Of a stretch of 64,000 nucleotides of DNA, positions 50,862 through 58,939 are shown one piece after another. Made by a program: the position numbers and the translations under genes. The first letter of the stretch is position 1, and the number at the start of each line of letters is the position of its first letter. Source of the stretch: Saccharothrix sp. (GTDB lineage: Bacteria > Actinomycetota > Actinomycetes > Mycobacteriales > Pseudonocardiaceae). The stretch spans positions 475,158 to 539,157 of the forward strand of contig NZ_JAPSLK010000001.1 in assembly GCF_031180885.1 (NCBI RefSeq), given 5' to 3'. A model generated the notes under the pieces. The model was not told the origin of the DNA and did not search any database. It was given only the letters and a program-made list of their open reading frames with translations.

Positions 50862-51354
50862 GGCCCCTCCACGCGGTTTCCGGCATCGCCGACCTCAGCG
50901 CCGACAGCCCGCGGCTGACGTGCGCGCGGACCGTGGGCAGCCGGCACCCGAGCACCTCGGCGATCTCCGCGTCGGCCAGGTCCTCGTAGTACCGCAGCAC
51001 GACCGCCGCCCGCTGCTGCCGCGGCAACCCCTGGAGCAGCCGCCACAGCCGTTCGTCCCGCTCGTGGTACGGCGGGTCGTGGTGGGCGTGGTCGGGCAGG
51101 TCGTCGCCGGCCGGCCGGACGTTGCGGGTGTGCCACCGCCGCCGCCACGACAGGTACTCGTTGGTGACCGCCCGGCGGACGTACGCGTAGACCGGGCCGT
51201 CCAGCGAACCCCACCGCTGGTAGACCCGCACCAGCACGTCCTGCACCAGGTCCTCGGCCTCGGCGCGGCTGCCGGACAGCAGCGCCGCGTACCGGACCAG
51301 ACCCTGCTGGTGCTCGTGGACGAACTCGTCGAAGGACGCCCCTTCGCCCAACAC
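50854..51354 (-). CDS. SigE-family RNA polymerase sigma factor
   Basis: An ECF-type sigma factor of about 166 residues. Region 2 contains RAEAEDLVQDVLVRVYQRWG and YAYVRRAVTNEYLSWRRRW; region 4 contains LPRQQRAAVVLRYYEDLADA and the helix-turn-helix DAEIAEVLGCRLPTVRAHVS. This is the SigE family of actinomycetes (about 160-175 residues). GTG 51354 is chosen with AGGA upstream; the GTG at 51390 would add 12 residues. It is coupled to a membrane protein and a Thr/Pro surface protein. Divergent from the XRE/DUF5753 regulator at 51493. Confidence 0.9.
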   Translation of the reverse strand: MLGEGASFDEFVHEHQQGLVRYAALLSGSRAEAEDLVQDVLVRVYQRWGSLDGPVYAYVRRAVTNEYLSWRRRWHTRNVRPAGDDLPDHAHHDPPYHERDERLWRLLQGLPRQQRAAVVLRYYEDLADAEIAEVLGCRLPTVRAHVSRGLSALRSAMPETAWRGHD

Positions 51355-51492
51355 CGACCCCGTTCCTGTCGTGACACACCCCGGCACCACCTACACGCGG
51401 CCCGCACCGTTCTTGTTGCACCGCTCGCTGACCAGCCGAAATACACCCGTTGCGGTGAAGTTTTCGGACGATCACGCCGGCATACTCGTGTT

Positions 51493-52320
51493 GTGAGTAC
51501 GCAACCACCGTTTCGTAGGCGCAGGCTGGGCCGCAAGCTGGCCCGGATGCGCGCCGACGCCCGGCTGACCCTCGACGGCGCCGCCACGGCCCTGTTCAAG
51601 ACCAAGTCCGCGCTCCACCGCATCGAGAAGGGGGAGACCCTGGTCGACCCGCACCTGGTGAAGTCGATGATGGACCTCTACGACCACTACGACCCGGACA
51701 TCGTGCTGGAGGCCCTGCGCGCCCGGGAACGCGGGTGGTGGACGGCGCTCGGGGTCGAGGACCAGGGCTACATCGACGTGGAGTCCGAGGCCGCGGAGGT
51801 CCGCGACGTGTCGCTGCTGCTGATCCCCGGCCTGCTCCAGACCGCGGACTACACGCGCGCCCTGTGCGCCGCGCGGCCGTTCGCGGGCACGAAGGAGCAG
51901 GACGAGCAGAACGTCCGGGCGCGGCAGGTCCGGCAGCGAAGGCTCACCGACCCCGACCACCTGCTGCGGCTGGAGGCGATCGTCGACGAAGCGGCGCTGC
52001 GCAAGGGGCCGGGCGGTCGGGAGGTGATGCGCGCGCAGTTGGAACACCTGCTGGAGGTGGCGGAACTGCCGAACGTCAGCTTCCGCGTGCTGGCCCACGA
52101 GTGCGGGGCGCACGGCGCGATGGGCGGCGGGTTCGCGCTGCTGAACTTCCCCGACCCGGCCGACCCGCCGGTGTTGTACGTGGAGCACCCGTTCGGCGCC
52201 GTGCACATGGAGGACGAAGGGCTGACCATCGAAGCCAGGCTCGCGTTCGAGCACTTGACCACCCAGGCGCTGGGGCTGGACGAGTCGGTGGCCCTGGTCC
52301 AGCGGATCCTGGCGGAGTGA
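51493..52320 (+). CDS. XRE-family regulator with DUF5753 domain
   Basis: A 275-residue regulator. The N-terminal HTH (LGRKLARMRADARLTLDGAA; KTKSALHRIEKGE) is followed by a DUF5753 domain (SLLLIPGLLQTADYTRALCA; RQRRLTDPDHLLRLEAIVDE; FRVLAHECGAHGAMGGGFAL). Together with the DUF397 gene directly after it, this forms the widespread actinomycete pair that affects development and antibiotic production in Streptomyces. The GTG at 51493 has no ribosome binding site and is preceded by CATACTC, so it may be leaderless. Confidence 0.93.
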   Translation: MSTQPPFRRRRLGRKLARMRADARLTLDGAATALFKTKSALHRIEKGETLVDPHLVKSMMDLYDHYDPDIVLEALRARERGWWTALGVEDQGYIDVESEAAEVRDVSLLLIPGLLQTADYTRALCAARPFAGTKEQDEQNVRARQVRQRRLTDPDHLLRLEAIVDEAALRKGPGGREVMRAQLEHLLEVAELPNVSFRVLAHECGAHGAMGGGFALLNFPDPADPPVLYVEHPFGAVHMEDEGLTIEARLAFEHLTTQALGLDESVALVQRILAE

Positions 52321-52326
52321 GGGGGA

Positions 52327-52521
52327 ATGCTCGTGTCCACTGTGGACTTCACCGGCGCGGTGTGGCGCAAGAGCAGCCGCAGCACCGCGGCGACCAACGC
52401 CAACTGCGTGGAGGTCGCGCGCGCGGGGGCGGCCGTGGGTGTGCGCGACTCGAAGAACAAGGCCACACCGCTGACGTTCCCGGCGGTGCGCTGGGCGTCG
52501 TTCCTGCGGTCGTTGGGCTGA
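52327..52521 (+). CDS. DUF397-family small protein
   Basis: A 64-residue DUF397 protein (VWRKSSRSTAATNANCVEVA; VRDSKNKATPLTFP), the standard partner of XRE/DUF5753 regulators, thought to bind and counteract the regulator. The ATG at 52327 is preceded by GAGGGGGA, and only 6 bp separate it from the regulator. It ends at TGA 52519-52521. The two behave like a toxin/antitoxin-style pair genetically in some species, but here only the arrangement is visible. Confidence 0.93.
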   Translation: MLVSTVDFTGAVWRKSSRSTAATNANCVEVARAGAAVGVRDSKNKATPLTFPAVRWASFLRSLG

Positions 52522-52594
52522 TTTTCCTGCTGTTCAAGCACACTTCGCCGGGACGGCCTTGGGGCGCGCGGCGGGGGCGTGCCACGGTGGTCGC

Positions 52595-53623
52595 ATGCGG
52601 GCACTCGTGGTGGCGGTCGTCCTGTTGCTGGTCCCCTCGGCGTTGCTGGTGCCTGGCGTGGCGAACGCCGGTGGGCACAAGAAGTTCGACCTCCAGGCGC
52701 ACCGGGGCGGGATCGGCCTGACCGTCGAGAGCACCCTGGCGGCGTTCGCGAAGGCGCTCGAACTCGGGGTGAGCACGCTGGAACTGGACGTCCAGATCAC
52801 CAAGGACGGCCGCGAGGTCGTCACGCACGACCGCAAGACCAACCCGAACAAGTGCGTCGACACGGCACCGGCGTTCCCCGGCGACCCGGCGTTCCCGTAC
52901 GCGGGCAAGTACGTGAAGGACCTGACCTTCGCCCAGGTCCGCACGCTGGACTGCGGGTCGCGCCGGTGGTCGCAGTACCCGGACCAGGAACTGTCCCCGG
53001 GCGCGAAGATGCCGACCCTGGCCGAGGTCTTCGCCCTGGCCCGCGAGTACCGCGCGTTCGGCGTGAAGTTCAACATCGAAACGAAGGTCGAAGCCGCCGC
53101 ACCCCACGAGACCGCGCCACGTGAGCAGTTCGTCGAGGTGACCAGGCGCGAGATCCGGAAGTCGGGCTTCTACCGCAACGTGACGATCCAGTCCTTCGAC
53201 TGGGGCACCCTGATGCTGTGGCGCAAGACCGAGCCGGGCCTGCCGTTGGTGGCCCTGACCCAGCCCGAGTTCCTGCGCCCCGGTTCCCCGTGGACCGGCG
53301 GCCTGAACCTGGCGGACTTCGACGGCAGCATCGTGAAGGCGGTGAAGTCCTTCGGCGCCTCGGCCCTGTCCCCGGTTCACGGCAATCCGCAAAACGGCAA
53401 GGTAGGCGACCCGAACTACATCCCCTTCACCACCAAGGCCCTGGTGGACGAGGCCCACGCCCACGGCCTGAAGGTGGTGCCGTGGACCATCAACGACCCG
53501 GCCACTATGCACAAACTCATCGACGACGGCGTAGACGGCATCATCACCGACTACCCAGACCGCCTCCGCACGGTCATGTCGGACCGCGGCTTCAAACTCC
53601 CCAAGCCCTACAAGCGCCACTGA
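52595..53623 (+). CDS. Secreted glycerophosphodiester phosphodiesterase
   Basis: A GDPD-family enzyme of 342 residues that hydrolyses glycerophosphodiesters to glycerol 3-phosphate and alcohol. A signal peptide (ALVVAVVLLLVPSALLVPGV, cleavage after VANA) indicates export. Catalytic residues are seen in QAHRGG and ELDVQITKDGREVVTHDR (His, Glu/Asp metal ligands, second His), and VDGIITDYPDRL is the C-terminal family motif. ATG at 52595. Extracellular members often recycle teichoic acid or phospholipid headgroups. Alone in its transcription unit; a second, cytosolic GDPD is at 56792. Confidence 0.92.
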   Translation: MRALVVAVVLLLVPSALLVPGVANAGGHKKFDLQAHRGGIGLTVESTLAAFAKALELGVSTLELDVQITKDGREVVTHDRKTNPNKCVDTAPAFPGDPAFPYAGKYVKDLTFAQVRTLDCGSRRWSQYPDQELSPGAKMPTLAEVFALAREYRAFGVKFNIETKVEAAAPHETAPREQFVEVTRREIRKSGFYRNVTIQSFDWGTLMLWRKTEPGLPLVALTQPEFLRPGSPWTGGLNLADFDGSIVKAVKSFGASALSPVHGNPQNGKVGDPNYIPFTTKALVDEAHAHGLKVVPWTINDPATMHKLIDDGVDGIITDYPDRLRTVMSDRGFKLPKPYKRH

Positions 53624-54200
53624 CCTACTCCACGCGCTCGCCGCCGTCGTTTGTCGGTGCCCCGTGAGATCATGGAACCGGGGGCCGGAGGCCGGACCGC
53701 GCTGAGCCGCAAAGCCTCCGCAACCGGCCCACCTGATCGCCCGGCACGCTCCCAAATCCGCCAGCCGACAAGGCTCCGCTCGACGCGCCTCGCCCAAGCG
53801 CTCGTCCGGCCTTCCAGCGCGGCTCGGCGTGGCTTGGCTCGGCGCGGGGCGGGGCGGGGCGGCGCGGGGCGGGGCGGGGCGGGGCGGGGCGGCTCTGTCC
53901 AGCTCGGCCTAGCCCGGCCCGCCCTGCCTGCCCGCCCGCCCTGCCCGCCCTGCCCGCCCGCCCGGCCTGGCTCGGCCCGCCCAGCCCAGCCCGCCCGGCT
54001 CAGCTCGACCGCCCAGCCCGGCCTGCCCAGCCGACCTGGCCCAAGCCCGCCCGGCTCAGCTCGGCCTGGCCAGGCCCGCCAGGCGCAGCCCGACTGGTCC
54101 GGCCACCCCCACCCTCCCTCCCGCGCTTTTTCCGCGACCCGTGCAACGGTTCAGGCTGTTGCAGCGTTGAGGGGCGTGATCACGAGTCGGGAGTGTGCCG
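53624..54200. other. 577-bp intergenic region, extreme G-rich then C-rich
   Basis: No credible gene. It includes a dense run of GGGGC units (about 53843-53892) followed by about 150 bp of CCCGCC/CCCAGCC words (about 53909-54080) on the same strand. The promoter of the sigma factor at 54201 should be in the last 100 bp, where composition returns to normal (around gcaacggttcaggctgttgc). Confidence 0.75.
53843..53892 (+). repeat. (GGGGC)n tract, potential G-quadruplex
   Basis: About nine runs of four G, each spaced by one to three bases (units GCGGGGC and GGGGC). This fits the pattern for intramolecular G-quadruplexes many times over. It lies about 220 bp downstream of the GDPD gene and 310 bp upstream of a sigma factor gene. 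Confidence 0.85.
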
Positions 54201-54692
54201 ATGGAGTTCGCTGAGTACGTCGCGCACCGGCGTCCGGCGTTGATGCGGTTCGCCACCGTGCTGACCTGTCAACCCTGGCTGGCCGAGGACCTCGTCAGCG
54301 ACGTCCTCGGCCGCGCGTTCGAACGGTGGGACCGGATTTGCCGGTTGGACGAGCCGCACGCCTACGTCCGGCGGATGGTCGTCAACGAGTACATGTCGTG
54401 GCGGCGGCGGTTGGCGCGCACCTCACCGCGGGCCGAAATCACCGACACCGGGCTCGGGGACGGCGCCGACGAACGTGCCGAGCGGGACGCGATGATCCGG
54501 CGGCTCGCCGGGTTGCCGCGTCGCCAACGGGCCGCGGTGGTCCTGCGCTACTACGCCGGGCTGCCGGACGCGGAGATCGCCGCCGCGCTGGGCTGCCGGG
54601 TCACCACCGTGCGCAGCCAGATCTCCCGGGCACTCGCGAGCCTGCGGGTCGACCTGACCGCCAACCCCCACGTCTACCAGGAGACGACATGA
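54201..54692 (+). CDS. SigE-family RNA polymerase sigma factor
   Basis: A 163-residue ECF sigma factor. Region 2 (WLAEDLVSDVLGRAFERWDR; AYVRRMVVNEYMSWRRRL) and region 4 (LPRRQRAAVVLRYYAGLPDA; DAEIAAALGCRVTTVRSQIS) closely resemble the SigE-family member at 50854. ATG 54201 has GGGAG 8 bases upstream. Its stop overlaps the next start (ATGA), so it is translationally coupled to the membrane protein that follows, likely its regulator. Signal unknown. Confidence 0.9.
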   Translation: MEFAEYVAHRRPALMRFATVLTCQPWLAEDLVSDVLGRAFERWDRICRLDEPHAYVRRMVVNEYMSWRRRLARTSPRAEITDTGLGDGADERAERDAMIRRLAGLPRRQRAAVVLRYYAGLPDAEIAAALGCRVTTVRSQISRALASLRVDLTANPHVYQETT

Positions 54693-55465
54693 GCGACCTG
54701 CGTGCCCTGAACGACGCGTTCGGCGAGTTGGAACGGCGTGCCGACGCCGTGACCGCCGGCCTGCCGCCGAACGTGCCGCCCCGGACCAAGTCCCGGCTGG
54801 TGCCGGTGGCCGTCGCGGTCGCCGTCGTGGCCGGTCTCGCCACCGCGACCGCGTTGCTGGTGCCGGGCAACGAGCCCTCCACCCAGCAAGTCGCGGCACA
54901 GCCCACCACCACCACCACGACCATGACCACCGAAACCCCGAAGCCCGCCCCGCCCGCCACACCGGAAGAGCTGGTCGAGCGGTTCAAGGCGGTCCTCGGC
55001 GGCACAGCGACCTTCACCGTCACCGAGAGCGGCCCCGGGGTGTACCGGATGACCGCGCCGCCGCCCCCGCCGACCGTGGCCAGGCCGACCGACGTCCCCC
55101 TCGGCAAGGGCGAACCGGCGGGAGCGGCCCTGGTCGGCCAGTTGACCGCGGGCGGGGTCACGGGCGGCTACGACCTCGTCGTCTACCCCGGCAGCCACCC
55201 CGACCAGCACGCCCAGTGCGACCTCGAGACGCCCACCTGCACCACCCGCACCCTGCCCGACGGCTCGACGCTGGCCACCGACACGACCCCGCTCGAAGGC
55301 GGCGGCGTCACCCACCTCGCCCGCCTGCAGCGCGCCGACGGCCTCTCGATCACCATCCACGTCAGCAACCGCCAGAACCCCAAGGGCATGGGCGGCCTCA
55401 CCGCCGACCAGCCCCCGCTCACCGTCGACCAGCTCGTCCAGATCGTGACGTCCGACCGCTGGTGA
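54689..55465 (+). CDS. Membrane protein coupled to sigma factor, putative anti-sigma, 258 aa
   Basis: The N-terminal cytosolic part (LRALNDAFGELERRADAVTA) of about 40 residues is followed by one membrane helix (LVPVAVAVAVVAGLATATAL), a Thr/Pro linker and an outer domain of about 150 residues (TPEELVERFKAVLGGTATFT; GYDLVVYPGSHPD; THLARLQRADGLSITIHVSN). No zinc anti-sigma motif is visible. ATGA coupling with the sigma gene suggests it holds that factor at the membrane, with the outer domain as sensor. Its end lies immediately beside the convergent P450 gene end (55465/55466). Confidence 0.78.
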   Translation: MSDLRALNDAFGELERRADAVTAGLPPNVPPRTKSRLVPVAVAVAVVAGLATATALLVPGNEPSTQQVAAQPTTTTTTMTTETPKPAPPATPEELVERFKAVLGGTATFTVTESGPGVYRMTAPPPPPTVARPTDVPLGKGEPAGAALVGQLTAGGVTGGYDLVVYPGSHPDQHAQCDLETPTCTTRTLPDGSTLATDTTPLEGGGVTHLARLQRADGLSITIHVSNRQNPKGMGGLTADQPPLTVDQLVQIVTSDRW

Positions 55466-56698
55466 CTACGCGGACGTGAGCGGCAGTTCGTGCAACCCCC
55501 GGATCACGAACTCGGCCCGCCGCCGGGGCACGGCCGCCGCCTCCGCCTTGGGCAGCTTGCGGGTCAGCGACGACAGCGCCGCCTGCACCTCGATGCGCGC
55601 CAGCGGCGCCCCGAGGCAGTAGTGGATGCCCATGCCGAACCCCAGGTGCGGGTTGCGCACCCGGCCCACGTCCAGCACGTCCGGGTCCGGGAACACCAGC
55701 GGGTCGCGGGCGGCGGCCCCGAGCAGGGCGGCGATCTTGGTGCCGGGTTCGACGGTGAACCCGGCGATCCCGACCTGCTCGGTGGCCGTCCGCTCGAACA
55801 GCTGGAGCGGGGAGTCGTAGCGGATCAGTTCCTCGACCGCCGTGGAGAGGAGGGACTGATCCGCTACGAGGCGTTCCCACTGCCCCCGGTGGGTCATCAG
55901 GGCGTTGACGCCGTTGCCGATGACGTTGACCGTCGCCTCGTGGCCCGCCATCAGCAGCAGGACGGCGGTCGCCACCAGCTCGTCCTCGGTGAGCTTCGCG
56001 CCGTCGGTGTCGGTGACCGCGACCAGGTCGGACACCAGGTCGTCGCCGGGGGACCGCCGGCGCAGCGCCACCAGGTCCCGCAGGTAGGCGACGAACTCGC
56101 CGGCCGCGCGCTCGGCCGCCGCCCGCTTGTCCGCCGGCAGGTCGTACTCGTACATCTTCACGATCGCGTTCGACCACGGCTGCAGCAGCGGCCGGTCGGC
56201 GGTCGGCACGCCGAGCAGCTCGGCGATCACCTCGACCGGCAGCGGCGCGGCGACGTGGGACAGCAGGTCCGCCCGGCCCTCGTCGGCGATCCGCGCGCAC
56301 AGCTCGTCCACCAGCCGGTCGGCCAGGTCCGCGATCCACGGCCGCAGCCGCTCGACGTGCCCGCGCCCGAACGCCGCCGCGACCAGCCTGCGCAGCCGGC
56401 CGTGCGTGGGCGGCTCGTTCTCCAGCAGCGAGTTGCGGTGCAGCAGGTTGAAGTTGGTGAACTCCTCGACGGGCTTGGCGTCCGACCAGATCCGGCCCAG
56501 CGAGCGGTGCTTGAGGACCGCCGAGGAGGCCGCGTGCGACACGGCCAGCGCGATGCCCATCTCCTCGTGCCAGTGCACCTCGCCCTCCGCCCGTAGCGCG
56601 GCGAAGACGGGGTACGGATCGGCGATGAAGGCTGGATCGTGCTGGTCGAAGGGTGCCACGGTCACGGACGGTAGGTCTTGAGGTCGGTTCGCGTCCAT
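55466..56698 (-). CDS. Cytochrome P450
   Basis: A soluble bacterial P450 of 410 residues. The I-helix oxygen-activation motif is AGHEATVN, the K-helix ExxR is EELIRYDSPLQ, and the heme ligand is Cys361 in FGMGIHYCLGAPLARIE. It is a class I enzyme needing ferredoxin and ferredoxin reductase; none is encoded nearby. The substrate cannot be predicted: no biosynthetic genes flank it. The ATG at 56698 is divergent from a GDPD gene 94 bp away. Length and motifs are complete. Confidence 0.95.
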   Translation of the reverse strand: MDANRPQDLPSVTVAPFDQHDPAFIADPYPVFAALRAEGEVHWHEEMGIALAVSHAASSAVLKHRSLGRIWSDAKPVEEFTNFNLLHRNSLLENEPPTHGRLRRLVAAAFGRGHVERLRPWIADLADRLVDELCARIADEGRADLLSHVAAPLPVEVIAELLGVPTADRPLLQPWSNAIVKMYEYDLPADKRAAAERAAGEFVAYLRDLVALRRRSPGDDLVSDLVAVTDTDGAKLTEDELVATAVLLLMAGHEATVNVIGNGVNALMTHRGQWERLVADQSLLSTAVEELIRYDSPLQLFERTATEQVGIAGFTVEPGTKIAALLGAAARDPLVFPDPDVLDVGRVRNPHLGFGMGIHYCLGAPLARIEVQAALSSLTRKLPKAEAAAVPRRRAEFVIRGLHELPLTSA

Positions 56699-56753
56699 CC
56701 GAGTGTGGTTCGTCTGGCAAACATTCAGGCAGCTGTGACATCAGGTAGCCGAG

Positions 56754-56783
56754 TTGACCCGTTCGGTGCTCCGCCAGGACCAT
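56754..56783 (+). promoter_or_regulatory. Tentative promoter of the GDPD gene
   Basis: TTGACC at 56754-56759 and GACCAT at 56778-56783, 18 bp apart, ending 8 bases before the GTG at 56792, which has no ribosome binding site. This would fit a leaderless transcript. The -10 match is poor. Confidence 0.3.
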
Positions 56784-56791
56784 TGCCCGTT

Positions 56792-57499
56792 GTGCCGCCC
56801 GAAGTCGTCGCCCACCGCGGGGCCTCCGCCGCCCGTCCCGAGCACACCCTCGCCGCCTACGAACTGGCGCTCGCCCAGGGCGCGGACGGCGTCGAGTGCG
56901 ACGTCCGCCTGACCAAGGACGGCCACCTGGTGTGCGTGCACGACCGCACCATCGACCGCACCAGCGGCGGGTCGGGCGTGGTCAGCGCGATGACGCTGGA
57001 GGAGCTGCGCCGGCACGACTTCGGCAGCCGGCTCGGCGGCGAGCCCGCCGACGTGCTGACCCTGGAGGACCTGCTGGGCCTGGTCGCCGACTCCGGGGTT
57101 CGCCTGTTCGCGGAGACCAAACACCCGGTCCGGTACGGCGGCGACGTCGAACGGCGACTTGCCGACATGTTGTCGAAGCACCGGGTGGACGCGGTGATGA
57201 TGTCGTTCTCGCCGTGGGCGGTGCGGCGGTTCAAGGCGCTCAAGCCGGACGTGCCGACCGTGCTGCTGTTCAACCGGATCTGGCCGAAGCGGCTGCCGCG
57301 CTTCGCCGACTACGCGGGCCCCGGCGTGCACCTCCTCCGGCGGTACCCCGACCGGGGCGCGGGCAGCTACTGCTGGACGGTGGACGCGGTGGAGGACGTC
57401 GTCCTGTGCGTCGAGCGGGGCGTGCGGTTCCTCGCGACCAACAACCCGGCGCGGACGCGCGGGATCGTGGGGGATAACTTGACGCCCGACCAGCCCTGA
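56792..57499 (+). CDS. Cytosolic glycerophosphodiester phosphodiesterase
   Basis: A GDPD-family enzyme of 235 residues without signal peptide. Catalytic elements: VAHRGASAARPEHT (first His and Glu), GVECDVRLTKDGHLVCVHD (metal ligands and second His), and the C-terminal GVRFLATNNPARTR in place of the usual TDxP motif. It probably degrades glycerophosphodiesters inside the cell. GTG start at 56792 gives the normal family N-terminus; the frame opens earlier but is not protein-like there. Followed 20 bp later by the DUF5926 gene on the same strand, probably one operon. Confidence 0.9.
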   Translation: MPPEVVAHRGASAARPEHTLAAYELALAQGADGVECDVRLTKDGHLVCVHDRTIDRTSGGSGVVSAMTLEELRRHDFGSRLGGEPADVLTLEDLLGLVADSGVRLFAETKHPVRYGGDVERRLADMLSKHRVDAVMMSFSPWAVRRFKALKPDVPTVLLFNRIWPKRLPRFADYAGPGVHLLRRYPDRGAGSYCWTVDAVEDVVLCVERGVRFLATNNPARTRGIVGDNLTPDQP

Positions 57500-57519
57500 G
57501 GAGCTTTGAGGAGGCGGCG

Positions 57520-58464
57520 GTGGCGAAGCGGACGGCCGTGAAGACCAAGCCGGCGGACGGCGTCAACCCGCGTCAGCCCTGCCCGTGCGGGTCGGGCAAG
57601 CGCTACAAGGCGTGCCACGGCGCGGCGGGCGGCGCGGCGGACGTCATCGTGTCCCGGCCGTTCCAGGGCCTGGCGTCGGAGACCGAGCTGATCGCGCTGC
57701 GCGAGTTCGTGCCCTCGGCGACGGTCAAGCTGCCGCTCAAGGACGCCCCGCGCGAGGTCGTGCTGGCCTCCGTGCTGCCGATGGCCGCCGCCGCCCTCGT
57801 GCGCGCCGACGGCACCGCGTTCGTCGGCCTCCAGGTGCAGACCCGGTCCGGCGACCTCAGCCGCGACCTGGCCCGCGCCGTCCAGTGGGCGCTGACCGCC
57901 GAGACCGGCGACGCGCTGCCCGTGGTCGGCGTCGACGACGGCTCGAACCCCGGCCGGCTCCAGGACCTGCTCGACGTGGACGCCACGATCACGCCCGAGC
58001 TGCACAAGGACTTCGCCTGGTGGATGCCGCCGGACCACGAGCCGACCGGTGACGTCGCCCTGTCCCTGGAGCGCGCCAACGCCGCGATCCTGCCCACCGA
58101 ACGGGTCGACGCGCCCGGCGTGCACGCCGCCTACTGGGTCGACGCGGGCGACAAGGCGCACCTGCGCTGGGTCCGCCCGGAGCCCGAGGAGCAGCTGCTC
58201 GCCGCGCTCGCCCGGCTGTCCGTGCGGGGCGAGCTGGACCTGGGCGAGGGCTCCCGGTACGCGGGGTCGTTCCGGGCGCACGGCCTGCTGGTGCCGGTGT
58301 GGGACCTCGACCGCGAGCTGCACTCCAGCGAGTGGGCCGGTCCCGCCGAGGCCCTGGGCAAGCGTTTGCAGGACGCCCTGACCAGCCTCGACGCCGAGCC
58401 GCTGACCGAGGCCGAGCGCCGGGCGCGGGACGGTCTGCGCGGCCGCCAGATCACCCTGCGCTGA
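57520..58464 (+). CDS. DUF5926-family protein with SEC-C zinc motif
   Basis: A 314-residue actinobacterial protein. The N-terminal SEC-C type metal-binding motif is CPCGSGKRYKACH (residues 21-33); in SecA and many other proteins that motif lies at the C-terminus instead. The remainder is a soluble domain (VIVSRPFQGLASETELIALR; LHKDFAWWMPPDHEPTGDVA; YWVDAGDKAHLRWVRPEPEE) found only as DUF5926. The SEC-C motif suggests contact with the ribosome, SecB-like partners or another protein. GTG 57520 has GAGGAGG upstream. Its stop is directly followed by the DnaA-box cluster. Confidence 0.87.
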   Translation: MAKRTAVKTKPADGVNPRQPCPCGSGKRYKACHGAAGGAADVIVSRPFQGLASETELIALREFVPSATVKLPLKDAPREVVLASVLPMAAAALVRADGTAFVGLQVQTRSGDLSRDLARAVQWALTAETGDALPVVGVDDGSNPGRLQDLLDVDATITPELHKDFAWWMPPDHEPTGDVALSLERANAAILPTERVDAPGVHAAYWVDAGDKAHLRWVRPEPEEQLLAALARLSVRGELDLGEGSRYAGSFRAHGLLVPVWDLDRELHSSEWAGPAEALGKRLQDALTSLDAEPLTEAERRARDGLRGRQITLR

Positions 58465-58465
58465 G

Positions 58466-58540
58466 TTGTCCACAGCGAAGTTGTCCCCAACGAGTTGTCC
58501 ACAGCCGTCCACACGGTTGTCCACAGGAGGTTGTGGATAG
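58466..58540. promoter_or_regulatory. Cluster of DnaA-box-like 9-mers
   Basis: In 75 bp there are three exact TTGTCCACA boxes (58466-58474, 58495-58503, 58517-58525), the preferred DnaA box of high-GC actinobacteria. There are two near matches in the same direction (TTGTCCCCA at 58481-58489 and CCGTCCACA at 58505-58513) and one in the opposite direction (TGTGGATAG at 58532-58540). The last overlaps the spacer between the GGAGG site and the ATG of the next gene. No dnaA or dnaN is in the window, so this is not the usual oriC context. Confidence 0.8.
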
Positions 58541-58867
58541 ATGCTGCTGCGGATCGCGTCGCGCGAGGAGTGGGCGCAGGCCCGTGCGGACGGCGCCATC
58601 CCGCTCGACCCGGACGGGTTCGTGCACTGCTCCGACCCCGGGACGGTGCACCTGCCCGCCAACCGGCTGTACCGCGGCCGGCACGACCTCGTCCTGCTGA
58701 TGATCGACCCCGAGGGCCTGCCGGTGCTGTGGGAACCGGGCGACGGCGACGAGACCGGGCCGTGGTTCCCGCACGTCTACGGCCCGGTCCCGGCCGACGC
58801 CGTGGTCGCCGTGCACGAGTTCAGCCCCGACTCGGACGGCTCGTTCCGGCCGTTGCCCGTTCTGTGA
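58541..58867 (+). CDS. DUF952-family protein
   Basis: A small soluble protein of 108 residues of the DUF952 family. The conserved pattern is a start of the LLRIASREEWAQARADGAI type, then DGFVHCSDPGTVHLPANRLY with the invariant His-Cys-Ser, followed by a WFPHVYGPVPADAVV stretch. Biochemical function is unknown; the fold is related to ADP-ribosyl-type transferases by published comparisons of this family, which I cannot verify here. ATG 58541 has GGAGG 9 bases upstream, inside the DnaA-box cluster, so DnaA binding could affect its expression. Confidence 0.88.
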   Translation: MLLRIASREEWAQARADGAIPLDPDGFVHCSDPGTVHLPANRLYRGRHDLVLLMIDPEGLPVLWEPGDGDETGPWFPHVYGPVPADAVVAVHEFSPDSDGSFRPLPVL

Positions 58868-58939
58868 CCTTCCGGCGGGCAACCGGTCGGGGCACCACCG
58901 CGTGAACCCACCGACAGCCGATCGGGGGAGGGGAACGAG

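Noticed and set aside
55466-56698. Part of a secondary-metabolite gene cluster around the P450
   Set aside because: No synthase, tailoring, ferredoxin or export genes are near it.
58466-58540. Chromosomal origin oriC
   Set aside because: The DnaA-box cluster is too small for an actinobacterial oriC, and dnaA, dnaN and the usual origin neighbours are absent.
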